64,000 bases of DNA from positions 4,874,501 through 4,938,500 of the forward strand of contig NZ_JAVIWJ010000001.1 in the NCBI RefSeq assembly GCF_034314105.1, written 5' to 3'. The position numbers and the translations under genes were made by a program. Source of the stretch: Pseudomonas sp. AB6. GTDB taxonomy: Bacteria > Pseudomonadota > Gammaproteobacteria > Pseudomonadales > Pseudomonadaceae. Below the pieces are notes generated by a model. The model did no database searches and was not told where the DNA came from. It saw nothing but the letters and a program-made list of their open reading frames with translations. Shown piece after piece: positions 10,101 through 18,261 of this stretch (position 1 is its first letter; each line of letters starts with the position of its first letter).

Positions 10101-10396
10101 ATCAGCGCTATGTTCTACAGCCAGACGAAGATGAAGTGTTGAATTTCAAATTTCAGCAGGAAGATGGGCAATTAATTTCTGCGAATAACTTGCTAGAGAA
10201 TTTCCCGCTGCAGTTCGGGCCACGCATTGGCTTCTGGGGAGAGCCGGATTACCTGACAGAGCTAAGCCAATTAGCCGACGAAAGAGATCTAGAACTTGCT
10301 GCCTGTGCACTACGGTATGGCGTGATTGATTTGGCCAAAAGTAACGCTGACAGGGGCTGGCGCTATCATCCCGCACTTGGATTTAGGGGGTTCTAA
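7157..10396 (+). CDS. cas3: Cas2-Cas3 fusion nuclease/helicase, type I-F
   Basis: A 1079-residue fusion characteristic of subtype I-F. The N-terminal ~95 residues (MNVLLICQCDKRALNESRRI) are the Cas2 domain, used in spacer acquisition. The HD nuclease domain follows with LFHDFGKASQAF near residue 123, then a superfamily 2 helicase with Walker A STGCGKT near residue 425 and the DExD-type box VLDEPDDF near residue 578. After the Csy complex binds target DNA, this protein is recruited to unwind and degrade it. The start is GTG at 7157, overlapping the cas1 stop as GTGA. Length matches the family and no frame disruption is seen. Confidence 0.95.
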   Translation: MNVLLICQCDKRALNESRRILDQFAERRGERTWQTPITQQGLDTLRRLLRKTARRNTSVACHWIRGRDHSEMLWIVGDASRFNAQGAVPTNSTERDVLRSQNENDWHTGEDIRLLAGLASLFHDFGKASQAFQNKLSSKKPLADAYRHEWVSLRLFQAFVGNDSDEAWLQRLASLTNGTEDKGWQERLLTLRDGLSTPSPRSPFNILPRLARAIGWLILSHHRLPVQPYDEVLHSQTLKNLPHGITSEWNAARLQADLKEKTACWTFKNSLPLASKHWCEHAAKLAERMLARTGFSTTDWLVNPYVTHVSRLILMLADHHYSSEPSHPRYGDADYPLFANTDRETGQLKQRLDEHLIGVAVHSGRIAHSLPQLERRLPSIARHKGFKRRSADERFRWQDKAYDLATALQVRSAQQGFFGVNMASTGCGKTLANGRILYGLSDPQRGARFSIALGLRSLTLQTGQAYRDRLKLGDDDLAVVVGGIAIKELFDRARGSLDRSGSESAEQLQDDDSYVHYQGSLEEGALKNWLGKNSAAQRMLDAPVLVCTVDHLIPATEGTRGGRQIAPMLRLMTADLVLDEPDDFDLNDLPALSRLVYWAGLLGSRVLLSSATLPPALIQGLFAAYLEGRRSFQTNRGVPGQRLNVCCAWFDEFAAEASEHMVSESFTDAHSTFVGKRIAKLRQAEVRRLAQIQPVPITVSGAPEIRNELATHLHRMLHQLHREHHSVDPVSQKRVSFGLLRMANVDPMIDVAQALFKLGAEAGCRIHLCCYHARHLLLMRSAIERRLDRLLNRHDPDAVFADVELRAWLDASPEPEQIFVVLASPVAEVGRDHDYDWGIVEPSSMRSIIQLAGRIRRHRPGPCQSANVYLLERNVKALEGRAPAFCRPGFESPEFMLASHNLSDVLSVEQLNMIDARPRIAERAELQPRSNLVDLEHVRLRALMLGESTKSGFPVPLWWQTRAALSGELQRKQRFRDDPLGHQRYVLQPDEDEVLNFKFQQEDGQLISANNLLENFPLQFGPRIGFWGEPDYLTELSQLADERDLELAACALRYGVIDLAKSNADRGWRYHPALGFRGF

Positions 10397-10459
10397 CGCG
10401 AGAAACAAAAATGAGCGGCCAAAACCTCTAATGGAATAAGTAAGGAAACGCATCGGATT

Positions 10460-11758
10460 ATGGAAAACTCAGCGGATATAAGTGAGATCAACGCCCTTAA
10501 AGCGCTGATCCATGGATTTATTCAAGAACGCTTACAAGCTAAGTTGGAGAAGCTAGGCGAAGGCGAGCAAGACAAATATCAGCAATTACTTGAAGCCCAT
10601 CGGCCAGAGGTTTGGTTGCACGATGCTGCCCGTCGAGTTGGGCAGATTCAGTTGGTCAATTTTGGCCTCAAATTCACCCACCCCGATGCGCGCGGTAGTA
10701 GCGTGTATTTGCGCGATAGCGTGCAAGCCTCAACATTGCTGGGTACCCACAGTCTGGGCAGTGATCGTGATGATGACGTGGTTGGTAACGCCGCAGCATT
10801 GGATGTGTATAAGTTTCTCAAGCTGGAGCATGCAGGCAAAAGCCTGTTGCAGCGGGTTCACGAAGGCGACATCGCGTTAATCGCCGCATTGTCCAATCAG
10901 CCTGAGCAAGCTGCCGAATGGTTGCAGGCCTTCGCCGGTATCGTAGAAAGCAAAGGGCATCCGACCTCACACCGACTGGCTAAACAACTCTACTTCCCGC
11001 TGCCCGACGGCGGTTATCACTTGCTGGCCCCTTTGTTCCCCACCTCGTTGGTGCACCGTGTTTACGGCGATATCCAGCGTGACCGCTTTTCCGATGAGGC
11101 CAAGGCTGCACGCATGGCATACAAAGATAAGCGCCCTTGGGCGCACGGTTATCGGGAGTATCCGAATCTGGTCATTCAGAATTTCGGTGGCACCAAGCCG
11201 CAAAATATCAGCCAGCTCAATAGTGAGCGGCGTGGCGAGGCTTACTTGCTGCCGTCGTTGCCGCCTACTTGGCGCCGATCAGGGCTCAAGCCGCCTACTC
11301 AAGTATCGTCAATATTTGTCGGCTGGTTTTCTCGGCGTCCGCATGTGCGTGAACAGAGCAAGGCTTTGCGTGAATTCCTCGCCCGGACTGAACGCAATAA
11401 TCTGGCCATTCGCGAGGTTCGCCGACAACGGGTCGCAGCGTTGTGCGATGAAGTATTGCAGTGCGCCGCCGAATTGCATGAATTGCCCGGCGGTTGGAGT
11501 GCTGCCAGTGACTGTCAACTGGACAGTGTCGAAGCGCTCTGGCTCGACCCCCATCGAGGGCGAACGGATGAGCATTTTGCCAGCCTGCGGCGTCGTGGTG
11601 ACTGGGCTGAGGAAGTGTGCTCGCGTTTCGCCAAATGGCTGAATGCGACATTGCACAGCGAGAACAAGACGATGGGTGATGGCGAGTATCAGCAATGGGT
11701 TAGCGACCTTGATGCCGAATTAAAAATGATCCGCCTAGAGGTTGCCGACGATGAATAA
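10460..11758 (+). CDS. csy1: Csy1 (Cas8f), large subunit of the type I-F surveillance complex
   Basis: A 432-residue protein matching the length and features of Csy1 (about 434 in P. aeruginosa PA14), including the internal PNLVIQNFGGTKPQNISQLN segment. In the complex, Csy1 and Csy2 bind the 5' end of the crRNA, and Csy1 reads the PAM (GG/CC type in this subtype). It starts 63 nt after cas3 with AAGGA upstream and overlaps csy2 by 8 nt. Confidence 0.93.
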   Translation: MENSADISEINALKALIHGFIQERLQAKLEKLGEGEQDKYQQLLEAHRPEVWLHDAARRVGQIQLVNFGLKFTHPDARGSSVYLRDSVQASTLLGTHSLGSDRDDDVVGNAAALDVYKFLKLEHAGKSLLQRVHEGDIALIAALSNQPEQAAEWLQAFAGIVESKGHPTSHRLAKQLYFPLPDGGYHLLAPLFPTSLVHRVYGDIQRDRFSDEAKAARMAYKDKRPWAHGYREYPNLVIQNFGGTKPQNISQLNSERRGEAYLLPSLPPTWRRSGLKPPTQVSSIFVGWFSRRPHVREQSKALREFLARTERNNLAIREVRRQRVAALCDEVLQCAAELHELPGGWSAASDCQLDSVEALWLDPHRGRTDEHFASLRRRGDWAEEVCSRFAKWLNATLHSENKTMGDGEYQQWVSDLDAELKMIRLEVADDE

Positions 11759-12695
11759 TGCGCCCCAAGGCCTGCTGTTATTACCCCGCTTGTACGTGCA
11801 AAACGCCAATGCCATTTCCAGCCCCTTAACTTGGGGTTTTCCTGGACCCAGTGCGTTTACCGGATTTGTCCACGCGCTCGGGCGTCGGATCGCCAGCGAG
11901 TTTGATCTGCAGTTAGATGGGGTCGGAATCATTTGCCACAGGTATGAACCGCAGGTGTTTCAACCTGCGGGGCGGCGTACGCGGGTTTTCAGCTTGAGTC
12001 GCAACCCGATTGATAAAGACGGCAAAACCGCTGCCATTGTTGAAGAAGGTCGCGCCCATTTCGAGGTCAGCCTGCTGATCGGTGTGAATGGCGGTGAGTT
12101 GTTCGAGGGCAAGGATGTTTTAGTCGAGGTCGCCGAGCGGATCTTCCGCATCGCTGCTGGCTTGCGCTTGGCGGGAGGCAGCATTCTGCCCAATCCGAAT
12201 GGGCGGCATTATTCGCCGCGTTTACAGTTGTGGCCTGAAGATCCCGCTGATGCCCGCACCCAGTCACGCAAGCTGCGTCGTCAAATGTTGCCAGGCTTCG
12301 CGTTGGTTGAGCGCCAAGACTTAATGGCGGCGCAAGGGACAAATCCGTTGGAGGCGCTACTGGATGTATCGAGGTTGAACTTCGAGCCGGAAGCGCCGGA
12401 CCCACAAACGCCACAAACTGCTAATTGGAACCTGCGCCGCAAGCCCGGCTGGTTGGTGCCAGTGCCGCTTGGCTACGCGGCAGTATCACCCTTGTATGCC
12501 GCGGGCGTGGTTGCCAATGCGCGAGATAACCAAACCCCTTTTTGCTTCACTGAAAGCCTGCTTGGCCTGGGCGAGTGGTTAAGCCCACACCGCATCGACA
12601 ATTTGCTTGATTTGCTTTGGTATCACCGCGCCGATGCAACTAACGGGTTATACCGCTGCAGCAACGACTTTTCTCCTCCGCAAATCCATGCATAA
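11751..12695 (+). CDS. csy2: Csy2 (Cas5f), type I-F surveillance complex
   Basis: A 314-residue RAMP-family protein. The N-terminus LLLLPRLYVQNANAISSPLTWGFPGPSAFTGF and the later LAGGSILP are typical of Csy2, which pairs with Csy1 at the 5' handle of the crRNA. The ATG at 11751 lies inside the end of csy1 (GATGAATAA) with GAGG upstream. A TTG at 11742 in the same frame is less likely. Co-translated with csy1. Confidence 0.93.
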   Translation: MNNAPQGLLLLPRLYVQNANAISSPLTWGFPGPSAFTGFVHALGRRIASEFDLQLDGVGIICHRYEPQVFQPAGRRTRVFSLSRNPIDKDGKTAAIVEEGRAHFEVSLLIGVNGGELFEGKDVLVEVAERIFRIAAGLRLAGGSILPNPNGRHYSPRLQLWPEDPADARTQSRKLRRQMLPGFALVERQDLMAAQGTNPLEALLDVSRLNFEPEAPDPQTPQTANWNLRRKPGWLVPVPLGYAAVSPLYAAGVVANARDNQTPFCFTESLLGLGEWLSPHRIDNLLDLLWYHRADATNGLYRCSNDFSPPQIHA

Positions 12696-12707
12696 GGAAA
12701 CTGCACA

Positions 12708-13748
12708 GTGGCTAAAATTGAATTAAAAACTGCATCCGTTCTGGCTTTTGAACGCAAGCTGGACCCGTCTGATGCGCTATTCAGTGCTGGACGTTGGGAT
12801 GATCGCTCGGCGGCCACTCAGTGGCCAGCCATCGCAGTTCGTGAAAAATCAGTGCGCGGCACCATCTCCAACCGTCAAAAAAGCAAAGACCAAGATCCTG
12901 CCAAGCTGGATGCCTCGATTCAGTCGCCTAATCTGCAAACCGTCGATGTCGCCACACTGCCTAATGATGCTGACACCTTGCGCGTACGTTTCACCCTGCG
13001 CGTACTCGGTGGTGCCGGGACACCTTCAGCGTGCAACAACGTTGAATATCAGCAGCAATTAACAGCCACAGTACAAAGCTACGTAAGTAATCACGGGTTT
13101 AAAGAGCTCGCTCGGCGTTATGCCCTTAACTTGGCTAACGCGCGTTTTCTTTGGCGCAACCGTATGGGCGCCGAAGTCATCGAGGTACAAGTGCGGCACA
13201 AGCGTGAGGGTGGCGATGCGGCACTTTGGACCTTTGATGCCTTGAGTTTGCCATGGCGTGATTTTGAAACGACAGGCCAAGCGACCGAAAGCCTGGCAGA
13301 GCTGGCCGCCGTGATCGAAAACGGTTTGGCCGGTAACGATTATGTCTTGCTCGACATTACCGCCTTTGCGCGTATCGGCGATGGCCAAGAAGTGTTTCCC
13401 TCTCAAGAGTTGATTCTTGATCGTGGGGACAAGAAGGGGCAAAAGAGCAAAACGCTTTACCAGGTCAGTGATGTCGCCGCCATGCACTCACAGAAAATCG
13501 GCAATGCTCTACGCACCATCGACACCTGGTATCCAGACGAGAACGGTCTTGGCCCTATCGCCGTGGAACCCTACGGCTCAGTCACGTCTCAAGGCAAAGC
13601 GTATCGCCAGCCAAAGCAGAAGCTGGATTTTTATACCTTGCTGGACAACTGGGTGCTTAAAGAACAGGTGCCGGAGGAGGGGCAGCAGCATTTTGTCCTT
13701 GCCACCCTGATTCGGGGTGGTGTTTTCGGTGACAGTGACAAGGGCTAA
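12708..13748 (+). CDS. csy3: Csy3 (Cas7f), backbone subunit of the type I-F complex
   Basis: A 346-residue Cas7-family protein, the subunit that polymerises along the spacer part of the crRNA. The features SVLAFERKLDPSDALFSAGRWDD, the RVLGGAGTPSACNNVEY stretch and LRTIDTWYP are characteristic. The start is GTG at 12708, 12 nt after csy2, with AAGGA upstream. Length is close to the usual 340 or so. Confidence 0.95.
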   Translation: MAKIELKTASVLAFERKLDPSDALFSAGRWDDRSAATQWPAIAVREKSVRGTISNRQKSKDQDPAKLDASIQSPNLQTVDVATLPNDADTLRVRFTLRVLGGAGTPSACNNVEYQQQLTATVQSYVSNHGFKELARRYALNLANARFLWRNRMGAEVIEVQVRHKREGGDAALWTFDALSLPWRDFETTGQATESLAELAAVIENGLAGNDYVLLDITAFARIGDGQEVFPSQELILDRGDKKGQKSKTLYQVSDVAAMHSQKIGNALRTIDTWYPDENGLGPIAVEPYGSVTSQGKAYRQPKQKLDFYTLLDNWVLKEQVPEEGQQHFVLATLIRGGVFGDSDKG

Positions 13749-13751
13749 GCC

Positions 13752-14315
13752 ATGGACCACTACCTTGATATTGGTTTGCGACCTGATCCGGAGTTTTCGC
13801 CGACGCACCTGATGAACGCTCTATATGCCAAGCTGCATCGTGCACTGGTGGGGTTTCAAAACCCGGCTATTGGCATCAGTTTTCCAGATGTACAACCGGC
13901 GCGTCCGGCGCTGGGTGAGCGTCTGCGTTTACATGGTTCAGCCGCATGCTTGCAGCAGTTGCTGGCGCAGCCCTGGCTGACTGGCATGAGCGATCATGTG
14001 CAGCTAGGTGACGTGACGGACGTGCCCGACGAGGTGCAATACCGAAATGTCTGCCGAATTCAGGTCAAGAGCAGCGCGGAACGCTTGCGTCGGCGGCTGA
14101 TGCGGCGCCATGGACTGACGGCAGAAGATGCCCGGCAACGTATCCCGGATAACGTAGAGCGTAGCCTCACCTTGCCCTTTATCAGCTTGCGCAGCCAAAG
14201 TACTGATCAGGCCTTTCGACTGTTTATCCAGCACGGACCGTTACAAAAAAATCCAATAAACGGCACGTTCAATGCTTATGGTCTCGGTAACGGAGCAACC
14301 ATTCCTTGGTTTTAG
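13752..14315 (+). CDS. csy4: Csy4 (Cas6f), crRNA-processing endoribonuclease
   Basis: A 187-residue endonuclease that cuts the repeat hairpin of pre-crRNA and stays bound to the 3' stem-loop. Both catalytic residues known from P. aeruginosa Csy4 fall at the same numbers here: His29 (AKLHRAL) and Ser148 (ISLRSQS). The arginine-rich helix that grips the repeat stem is intact (ERLRRRLMRRHG, residues 110-121). It starts 3 nt after csy3 and is the last gene of the operon, 135 nt before the first repeat. An active enzyme is expected. Confidence 0.95.
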   Translation: MDHYLDIGLRPDPEFSPTHLMNALYAKLHRALVGFQNPAIGISFPDVQPARPALGERLRLHGSAACLQQLLAQPWLTGMSDHVQLGDVTDVPDEVQYRNVCRIQVKSSAERLRRRLMRRHGLTAEDARQRIPDNVERSLTLPFISLRSQSTDQAFRLFIQHGPLQKNPINGTFNAYGLGNGATIPWF

Positions 14316-14450
14316 ATAATTACCCTTTTTTATTTCGCTGGACCGATGCGATATAAATCAGCGGTCTATGGCGGCCACTAAAAAAAGGGTAAATCGCGGT
14401 TAACGGACGTTAATCCCTCAAGAACAAAGTGTTATGCATTTTAAGGGCTA
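14316..14450 (+). promoter_or_regulatory. CRISPR leader
   Basis: 135 bases between csy4 and the first repeat, AT-rich and on the side opposite the degenerate terminal repeat, so this is the leader where transcription starts and spacers are added. It contains an 11-nt inverted repeat (14321-14331, TACCCTTTTTT, and 14381-14391) enclosing a smaller GACCG/CGGTC hairpin. The sequence AATCAGCGGTCTA near 14356 resembles an IHF site with two mismatches; that reading is tentative. Bent leaders bound by IHF are known in type I-F systems. Confidence 0.75.
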
Positions 14451-16158
14451 GTTCACTGCCGTATAGGCAGCTCAGAAAAAATGAACGGCTTCGAAGATTC
14501 AGCACAGGAAGTTCACTGCCGTATAGGCAGCTCAGAAAAGTCGTAGTCGATGTTGTGGCCGATGATGTACGTTCACTGCCGTATAGGCAGCTCAGAAAGA
14601 GGACGAGCGATTAGCAAGGCTACTGGCTCGGTTCACTGCCGTATAGGCAGCTCAGAAAATTCCCCTTTCGCCGACTTAGCAAGCTCGTAAGTTCACTGCC
14701 GTATAGGCAGCTCAGAAAGTTTACTATGCGCAGCTCTGCGTCACAGCACGGTTCACTGCCGTATAGGCAGCTCAGAAAAGCTACAAAGAGGCTTTAGTGC
14801 TTGCGCAGGCGTTCACTGCCGTATAGGCAGCTCAGAAATCCTAGCAACTGCAACTCGTTTTCACGAGGCCGTTCACTGCCGTATAGGCAGCTCAGAAAGA
14901 TCACCGACTGCAATCCATTCGCTCATAACTGTTCACTGCCGTATAGGCAGCTCAGAAATTTGCGTAGATTGATGTCATGCCAGCACCCCAGTTCACTGCC
15001 GTATAGGCAGCTCAGAAAAGCCACGCTAGCGCTTAACCATGACAACCCGCGTTCACTGCCGTATAGGCAGCTCAGAAAAGCTTGAAGCCGCGTCGGAGCC
15101 CGACCACAGGGTTCACTGCCGTATAGGCAGCTCAGAAAATACGGACTGCCTGAATGGCAATTCCAATTTTGTTCACTGCCGTATAGGCAGCTCAGAAAAG
15201 ATGGACCAAGAGCGCGGCGTTGAACAGATTGTTCACTGCCGTATAGGCAGCTCAGAAAGCAACGCACTGGTCAAAATTAGTAGTGCCAGTGTTCACTGCC
15301 GTATAGGCAGCTCAGAAAAACCATAAACCCAATTATTTAGGCTGCGGAATGTTCACTGCCGTATAGGCAGCTCAGAAAAGATGCGCATCGGGCAGCTCCG
15401 AGGCTTGCAAGTTCACTGCCGTATAGGCAGCTCAGAAAGAACTGGAACTGCTTCGCCGCCGAGCTAGATAGTTCACTGCCGTATAGGCAGCTCAGAAAGT
15501 TCGAGCAAGTCGATGCATTCGTGTAGGTACGTTCACTGCCGTATAGGCAGCTCAGAAAAGCTAGATGTGGCCTTGTCTCGCTATTGCAGCGTTCACTGCC
15601 GTATAGGCAGCTCAGAAAAAAGCCGCTTCGCGGCGCAGCTGACACATCTCGTTCACTGCCGTATAGGCAGCTCAGAAAACGCAAACCGTCTTGAACTTTA
15701 CGAATGTATTGTTCACTGCCGTATAGGCAGCTCAGAAAGCGACTGACTCGAACATGGTCAACTGCATCTGGTTCACTGCCGTATAGGCAGCTCAGAAAGG
15801 AGACATGGTTCGCATGAAAAAGGGAGCAGAGTTCACTGCCGTATAGGCAGCTCAGAAAAGATGCATATTGGGCAGCTCCGAGGCTTGCACGTTCACTGCC
15901 GTATAGGCAGCTCAGAAAATGCAGCCGCGAGCTCCGGCTCAGTTTTTGGGGTTCACTGCCGTATAGGCAGCTCAGAAAAACAGAACATGTCAGTGACAAC
16001 ATTCCAAAGGGTTCACTGCCGTATAGGCAGCTCAGAAAATATCAGCGATTTACCTCGAATGAGAGCGTCAGTTCACTGCCGTATAGGCAGCTCAGAAATC
16101 TACCAGTTGCCAGATTTCGGCGCCTGAGTAGTTCACAGCCGTATAGGCAGATTAAAAA
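14451..16158 (+). CRISPR. Type I-F CRISPR array, 29 repeats and 28 spacers
   Basis: A 28-nt repeat begins GTTCACTGCC, continues GTATA and GGCAG, and ends CTCAGAAA. It recurs every 60 nt from 14451 to 16131, so every spacer is exactly 32 nt. CTGCC-GTATA-GGCAG forms the Csy4 stem-loop. The first 28 repeats are identical by eye. The last one (16131-16158) is degenerate, with GTTCACAGCC and GATTAAAAA at its end, marking the leader-distal end. Repeat sequence and neighbours agree with subtype I-F. Spacers 16 (15379-15410) and 24 (15859-15890) are near copies of each other. Confidence 0.99.
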
Positions 16159-16314
16159 ATCTGACTCGTCATACGCAAATGAGGTCGCGGGGCCATTCCC
16201 GCCTATTTCAGCCTTCGGTAGCATATTCCGACAGAATCCGTGTTCGCCGCGCGCCAGCGCGGCATCTTCTAAACGGACGCGGCTAGACAAACTGTTTCAT
16301 TGCGGCCTAAAACG
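16159..16314. other. Spacerless tail between the array and the old ssrA terminator
   Basis: No gene recognised. It contains two short hairpins, GCGGGG/CCCGC around 16186-16202 and a 7-bp stem GCCGCGC/GCGCGGC at 16246-16263. It is probably native sequence or the outer edge of the CRISPR locus. Confidence 0.4.
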
Positions 16315-16346
16315 CCAAAAGCCCGCTTTTTAGGGCGGGCTTTTGG
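16315..16346 (-). terminator. Probable original ssrA terminator, now separated from ssrA
   Basis: A perfect 12-bp stem (CCAAAAGCCCGC and its complement, loop of 8) with T-runs on both sides. It lies just left of the displaced copy of the ssrA 3' end, which is where the terminator of an undisturbed ssrA would be. The insertion of the island separated them. Confidence 0.7.
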
Positions 16347-16354
16347 CTTGGGTT

Positions 16355-16377
16355 TGGTGGAGCCGGGGTAATTTGAA
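16355..16377. repeat. Displaced ssrA 3'-end copy (left att site)
   Basis: 23 nt matching the tmRNA 3' end at 25655-25677 at 21 positions, beginning TGGTGGAGCCGGGG. It is the left attachment-site remnant. Confidence 0.78.
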
Positions 16378-16761
16378 TTCGTTTTATAAGTTATTGGTTT
16401 ATAAGAATTTATATGGGTTTAAATTTTATTTTGGAATACCAATTGGAATGCGGAGTTCCGCTTGACCACCTGTTTGCATTCGATCTGACCAGCATAGGCC
16501 GGGGATGTCTACCGGAGCAGGGGTAGTCCAATCTGCCAATACATCGAGTACTAGCAAACCGCATGATGCATGGGCGGTAGAGGTATTCGCAGCCTGGCAG
16601 TATTAGAGATATCTCACGCCGACACAGCTTGCACTAACCCACCTCATCGCCCCTTGCCACCACGCCAGGGGCCCCCTGCTCAGTGATCTCCAGTACACTT
16701 ACCCCCATCTCTAGCCTGCCCCAAGGCAGGCTACCCGAACGGCTGCACAAGATTTTTAAAA
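16378..16761. other. Left end of the island, non-coding
   Basis: 384 bases without a recognisable gene. The first 60 are very AT-rich. TTGGAATACCAATTGGAAT lies at 16431-16449 and matches repeats at the other island end. Two hairpins precede hsdM: GCCCCT/AGGGGC at 16649-16672 and a perfect 9-bp stem TAGCCTGCC/GGCAGGCTA at 16712-16733. The operon promoter is probably here but was not pinned down. Confidence 0.5.
16431..16449. repeat. Integrase arm-type repeat, left end
   Basis: TTGGAATACCAATTGGAAT. Its counterpart TTGGAATACCATTTGGAAT is at 25520-25538, with an inverted TTGGTATTCCAA at 25490-25501. The location inside both island ends suggests integrase or excisionase binding sites; this is an inference. 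Confidence 0.5.
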
Positions 16762-18261
16762 ATGACCCTGATTAAGCTAAAAGACCTTGAAGCTCACCTA
16801 TGGCACGCCGCTCATATCATCACCGGCCCCATCGACGCATCTGACTACAAGACCTACATCTTCCCGATCCTGTTCTTTAAACGGATCTGCGATGTCTACT
16901 ACGAAGAGTTTCAGGATGTACTGGCCAAAGTCGGTAGTGCTGAGCTGGCGCGGGAGAAGATCTTCCACCGGATTCAAGTGCCTTTGGGCTGTCATTGGGA
17001 TGACGTTTTCGCCAAATCCCACGACATCGGCAAGGCGCTTAAAGATGCCTTCCTAGGCATTGAGCAGGCTAACGCTCCGTTACACGGCATCTTCGGTGAC
17101 GCCAGCTGGACAAATAAAGATCGGCTGCCCGATGAATTGCTCGCCACACTGCTCAACCACTTCAACCAGGTCAATCTTGGGGTGGCCAGCGTTCGTAACG
17201 ACGACATGGGCCGCGCTTACGAATACCTGATCAAACGCTTCGCCGACAAAGCCAACAAGAAAGCCGGTGAGTTCTATACCCCGCGCACCATCGTGCGGCT
17301 AATGGTCAATATCCTCGATCCCAAGGCCGGTGAAAGCGTTTATGACCCAGCCTGCGGCACCGGTGGCATGTTGTTGGAGACCATCCACCACGTTCGTGAA
17401 AACGCTGGTGATCCCCGCTTACTGAAACTCAAGGGTCAGGAAAAAAACCTGACCACCGAAGCCATTGCCCGCATGAACCTGTTTCTCCATGGCCAGGAAG
17501 ACTTCGAGATCGTGCGCGGCGATACCCTGCGCGAACCCAAGTTCCTGATCTACGACCGGCTCGAAACCTTTGACTGCGTGATCGCCAACCCACCATTCAG
17601 CCTCAGCGAGTGGGGTCATGAGCAGTGGGCAGCAGACGCTTACAGCCGCAACAAATATGGCCTGGCACCGAAGACCAACGGTGACTTCGCTTGGGTGCAA
17701 CACATGTTTGCCTCCCTTAACGGCAACGGGCGTATGGCAGTTGTGTTGCCCCATGGCGTGCTGTTCCGTGGCGCGGCAGAGGGCAGAATCCGCACCAGCC
17801 TGCTCAAGGAAAACCGCATTGAAGCCATCATCGGCGTAGCCCCCAATCTGTTTTACGGCACCGCTATTCCGGCGTGCATCCTGCTACTGCGCAAGCAGCG
17901 TCCTGATGAGCATCGTGACCATATTCTGGTCATCAATGCCGAGGAAATATTCACTAAAGGCCGTGCGCAGAACACCCTGAGCAACGCCCAGGCGGATCAG
18001 ATCTACCAGACCTATCTGGAGCAGTATCAGCAAGGCCCTAGTGCCAAAGCACTGGACGGCGTGGCACGCTGGGTGCCATTGAGCGAAATCGCGGAAAACG
18101 ACTTCAACCTGAACATCGCCCGCTATGTGCAAAAGCCGCTGGAAGAAGAGACCATCACCGTCGAAGAGGCGCTGAAGGACTTCCAGCAGAAGCTGGCTGC
18201 ATTGGAGCAGGCTGAACAGGAACTTGAAGAATTATTGATCAAGGAAGGGTTTGAGCTATGA
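16762..18261 (+). CDS. hsdM: Type I restriction-modification system methyltransferase subunit, first copy
   Basis: A 499-residue N6-adenine methyltransferase subunit. The N-terminal HsdM domain (DASDYKTYIFPILFFKRICDVYYEEF) precedes the catalytic domain, which has the SAM-binding motif DPACGTGGM (about residues 194-202) and the catalytic NPPF motif (about 275). A C-terminal coiled-coil tail, rich in E, Q and L, would contact HsdS. All motifs are intact. The start ATG has no clear Shine-Dalgarno sequence (TTTTTAAAA precedes it), and a 9-bp hairpin ends 28 nt upstream. It overlaps the next gene by 4 nt. It is clearly related to, but diverged from, the second hsdM at 19291, by rough eye alignment more than half identical in the core. 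Confidence 0.93.
   Translation: MTLIKLKDLEAHLWHAAHIITGPIDASDYKTYIFPILFFKRICDVYYEEFQDVLAKVGSAELAREKIFHRIQVPLGCHWDDVFAKSHDIGKALKDAFLGIEQANAPLHGIFGDASWTNKDRLPDELLATLLNHFNQVNLGVASVRNDDMGRAYEYLIKRFADKANKKAGEFYTPRTIVRLMVNILDPKAGESVYDPACGTGGMLLETIHHVRENAGDPRLLKLKGQEKNLTTEAIARMNLFLHGQEDFEIVRGDTLREPKFLIYDRLETFDCVIANPPFSLSEWGHEQWAADAYSRNKYGLAPKTNGDFAWVQHMFASLNGNGRMAVVLPHGVLFRGAAEGRIRTSLLKENRIEAIIGVAPNLFYGTAIPACILLLRKQRPDEHRDHILVINAEEIFTKGRAQNTLSNAQADQIYQTYLEQYQQGPSAKALDGVARWVPLSEIAENDFNLNIARYVQKPLEEETITVEEALKDFQQKLAALEQAEQELEELLIKEGFEL

Noticed and set aside
14479..15890. Several spacers (1, 13, 16, 24) begin with A-A/G-ATG as if sampled at gene starts
   Set aside because: Four of 28, two of them related, is too few to separate from chance without protospacer matches.
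14429..16127. Long open reading frames on both strands through the CRISPR array, with repeated LPYRQLRK, FLSCLYGSE and VHCRIGSSE units
   Set aside because: The 60-nt period is a multiple of three, so the repeat reads in one frame throughout and stays open by construction. These are not proteins.
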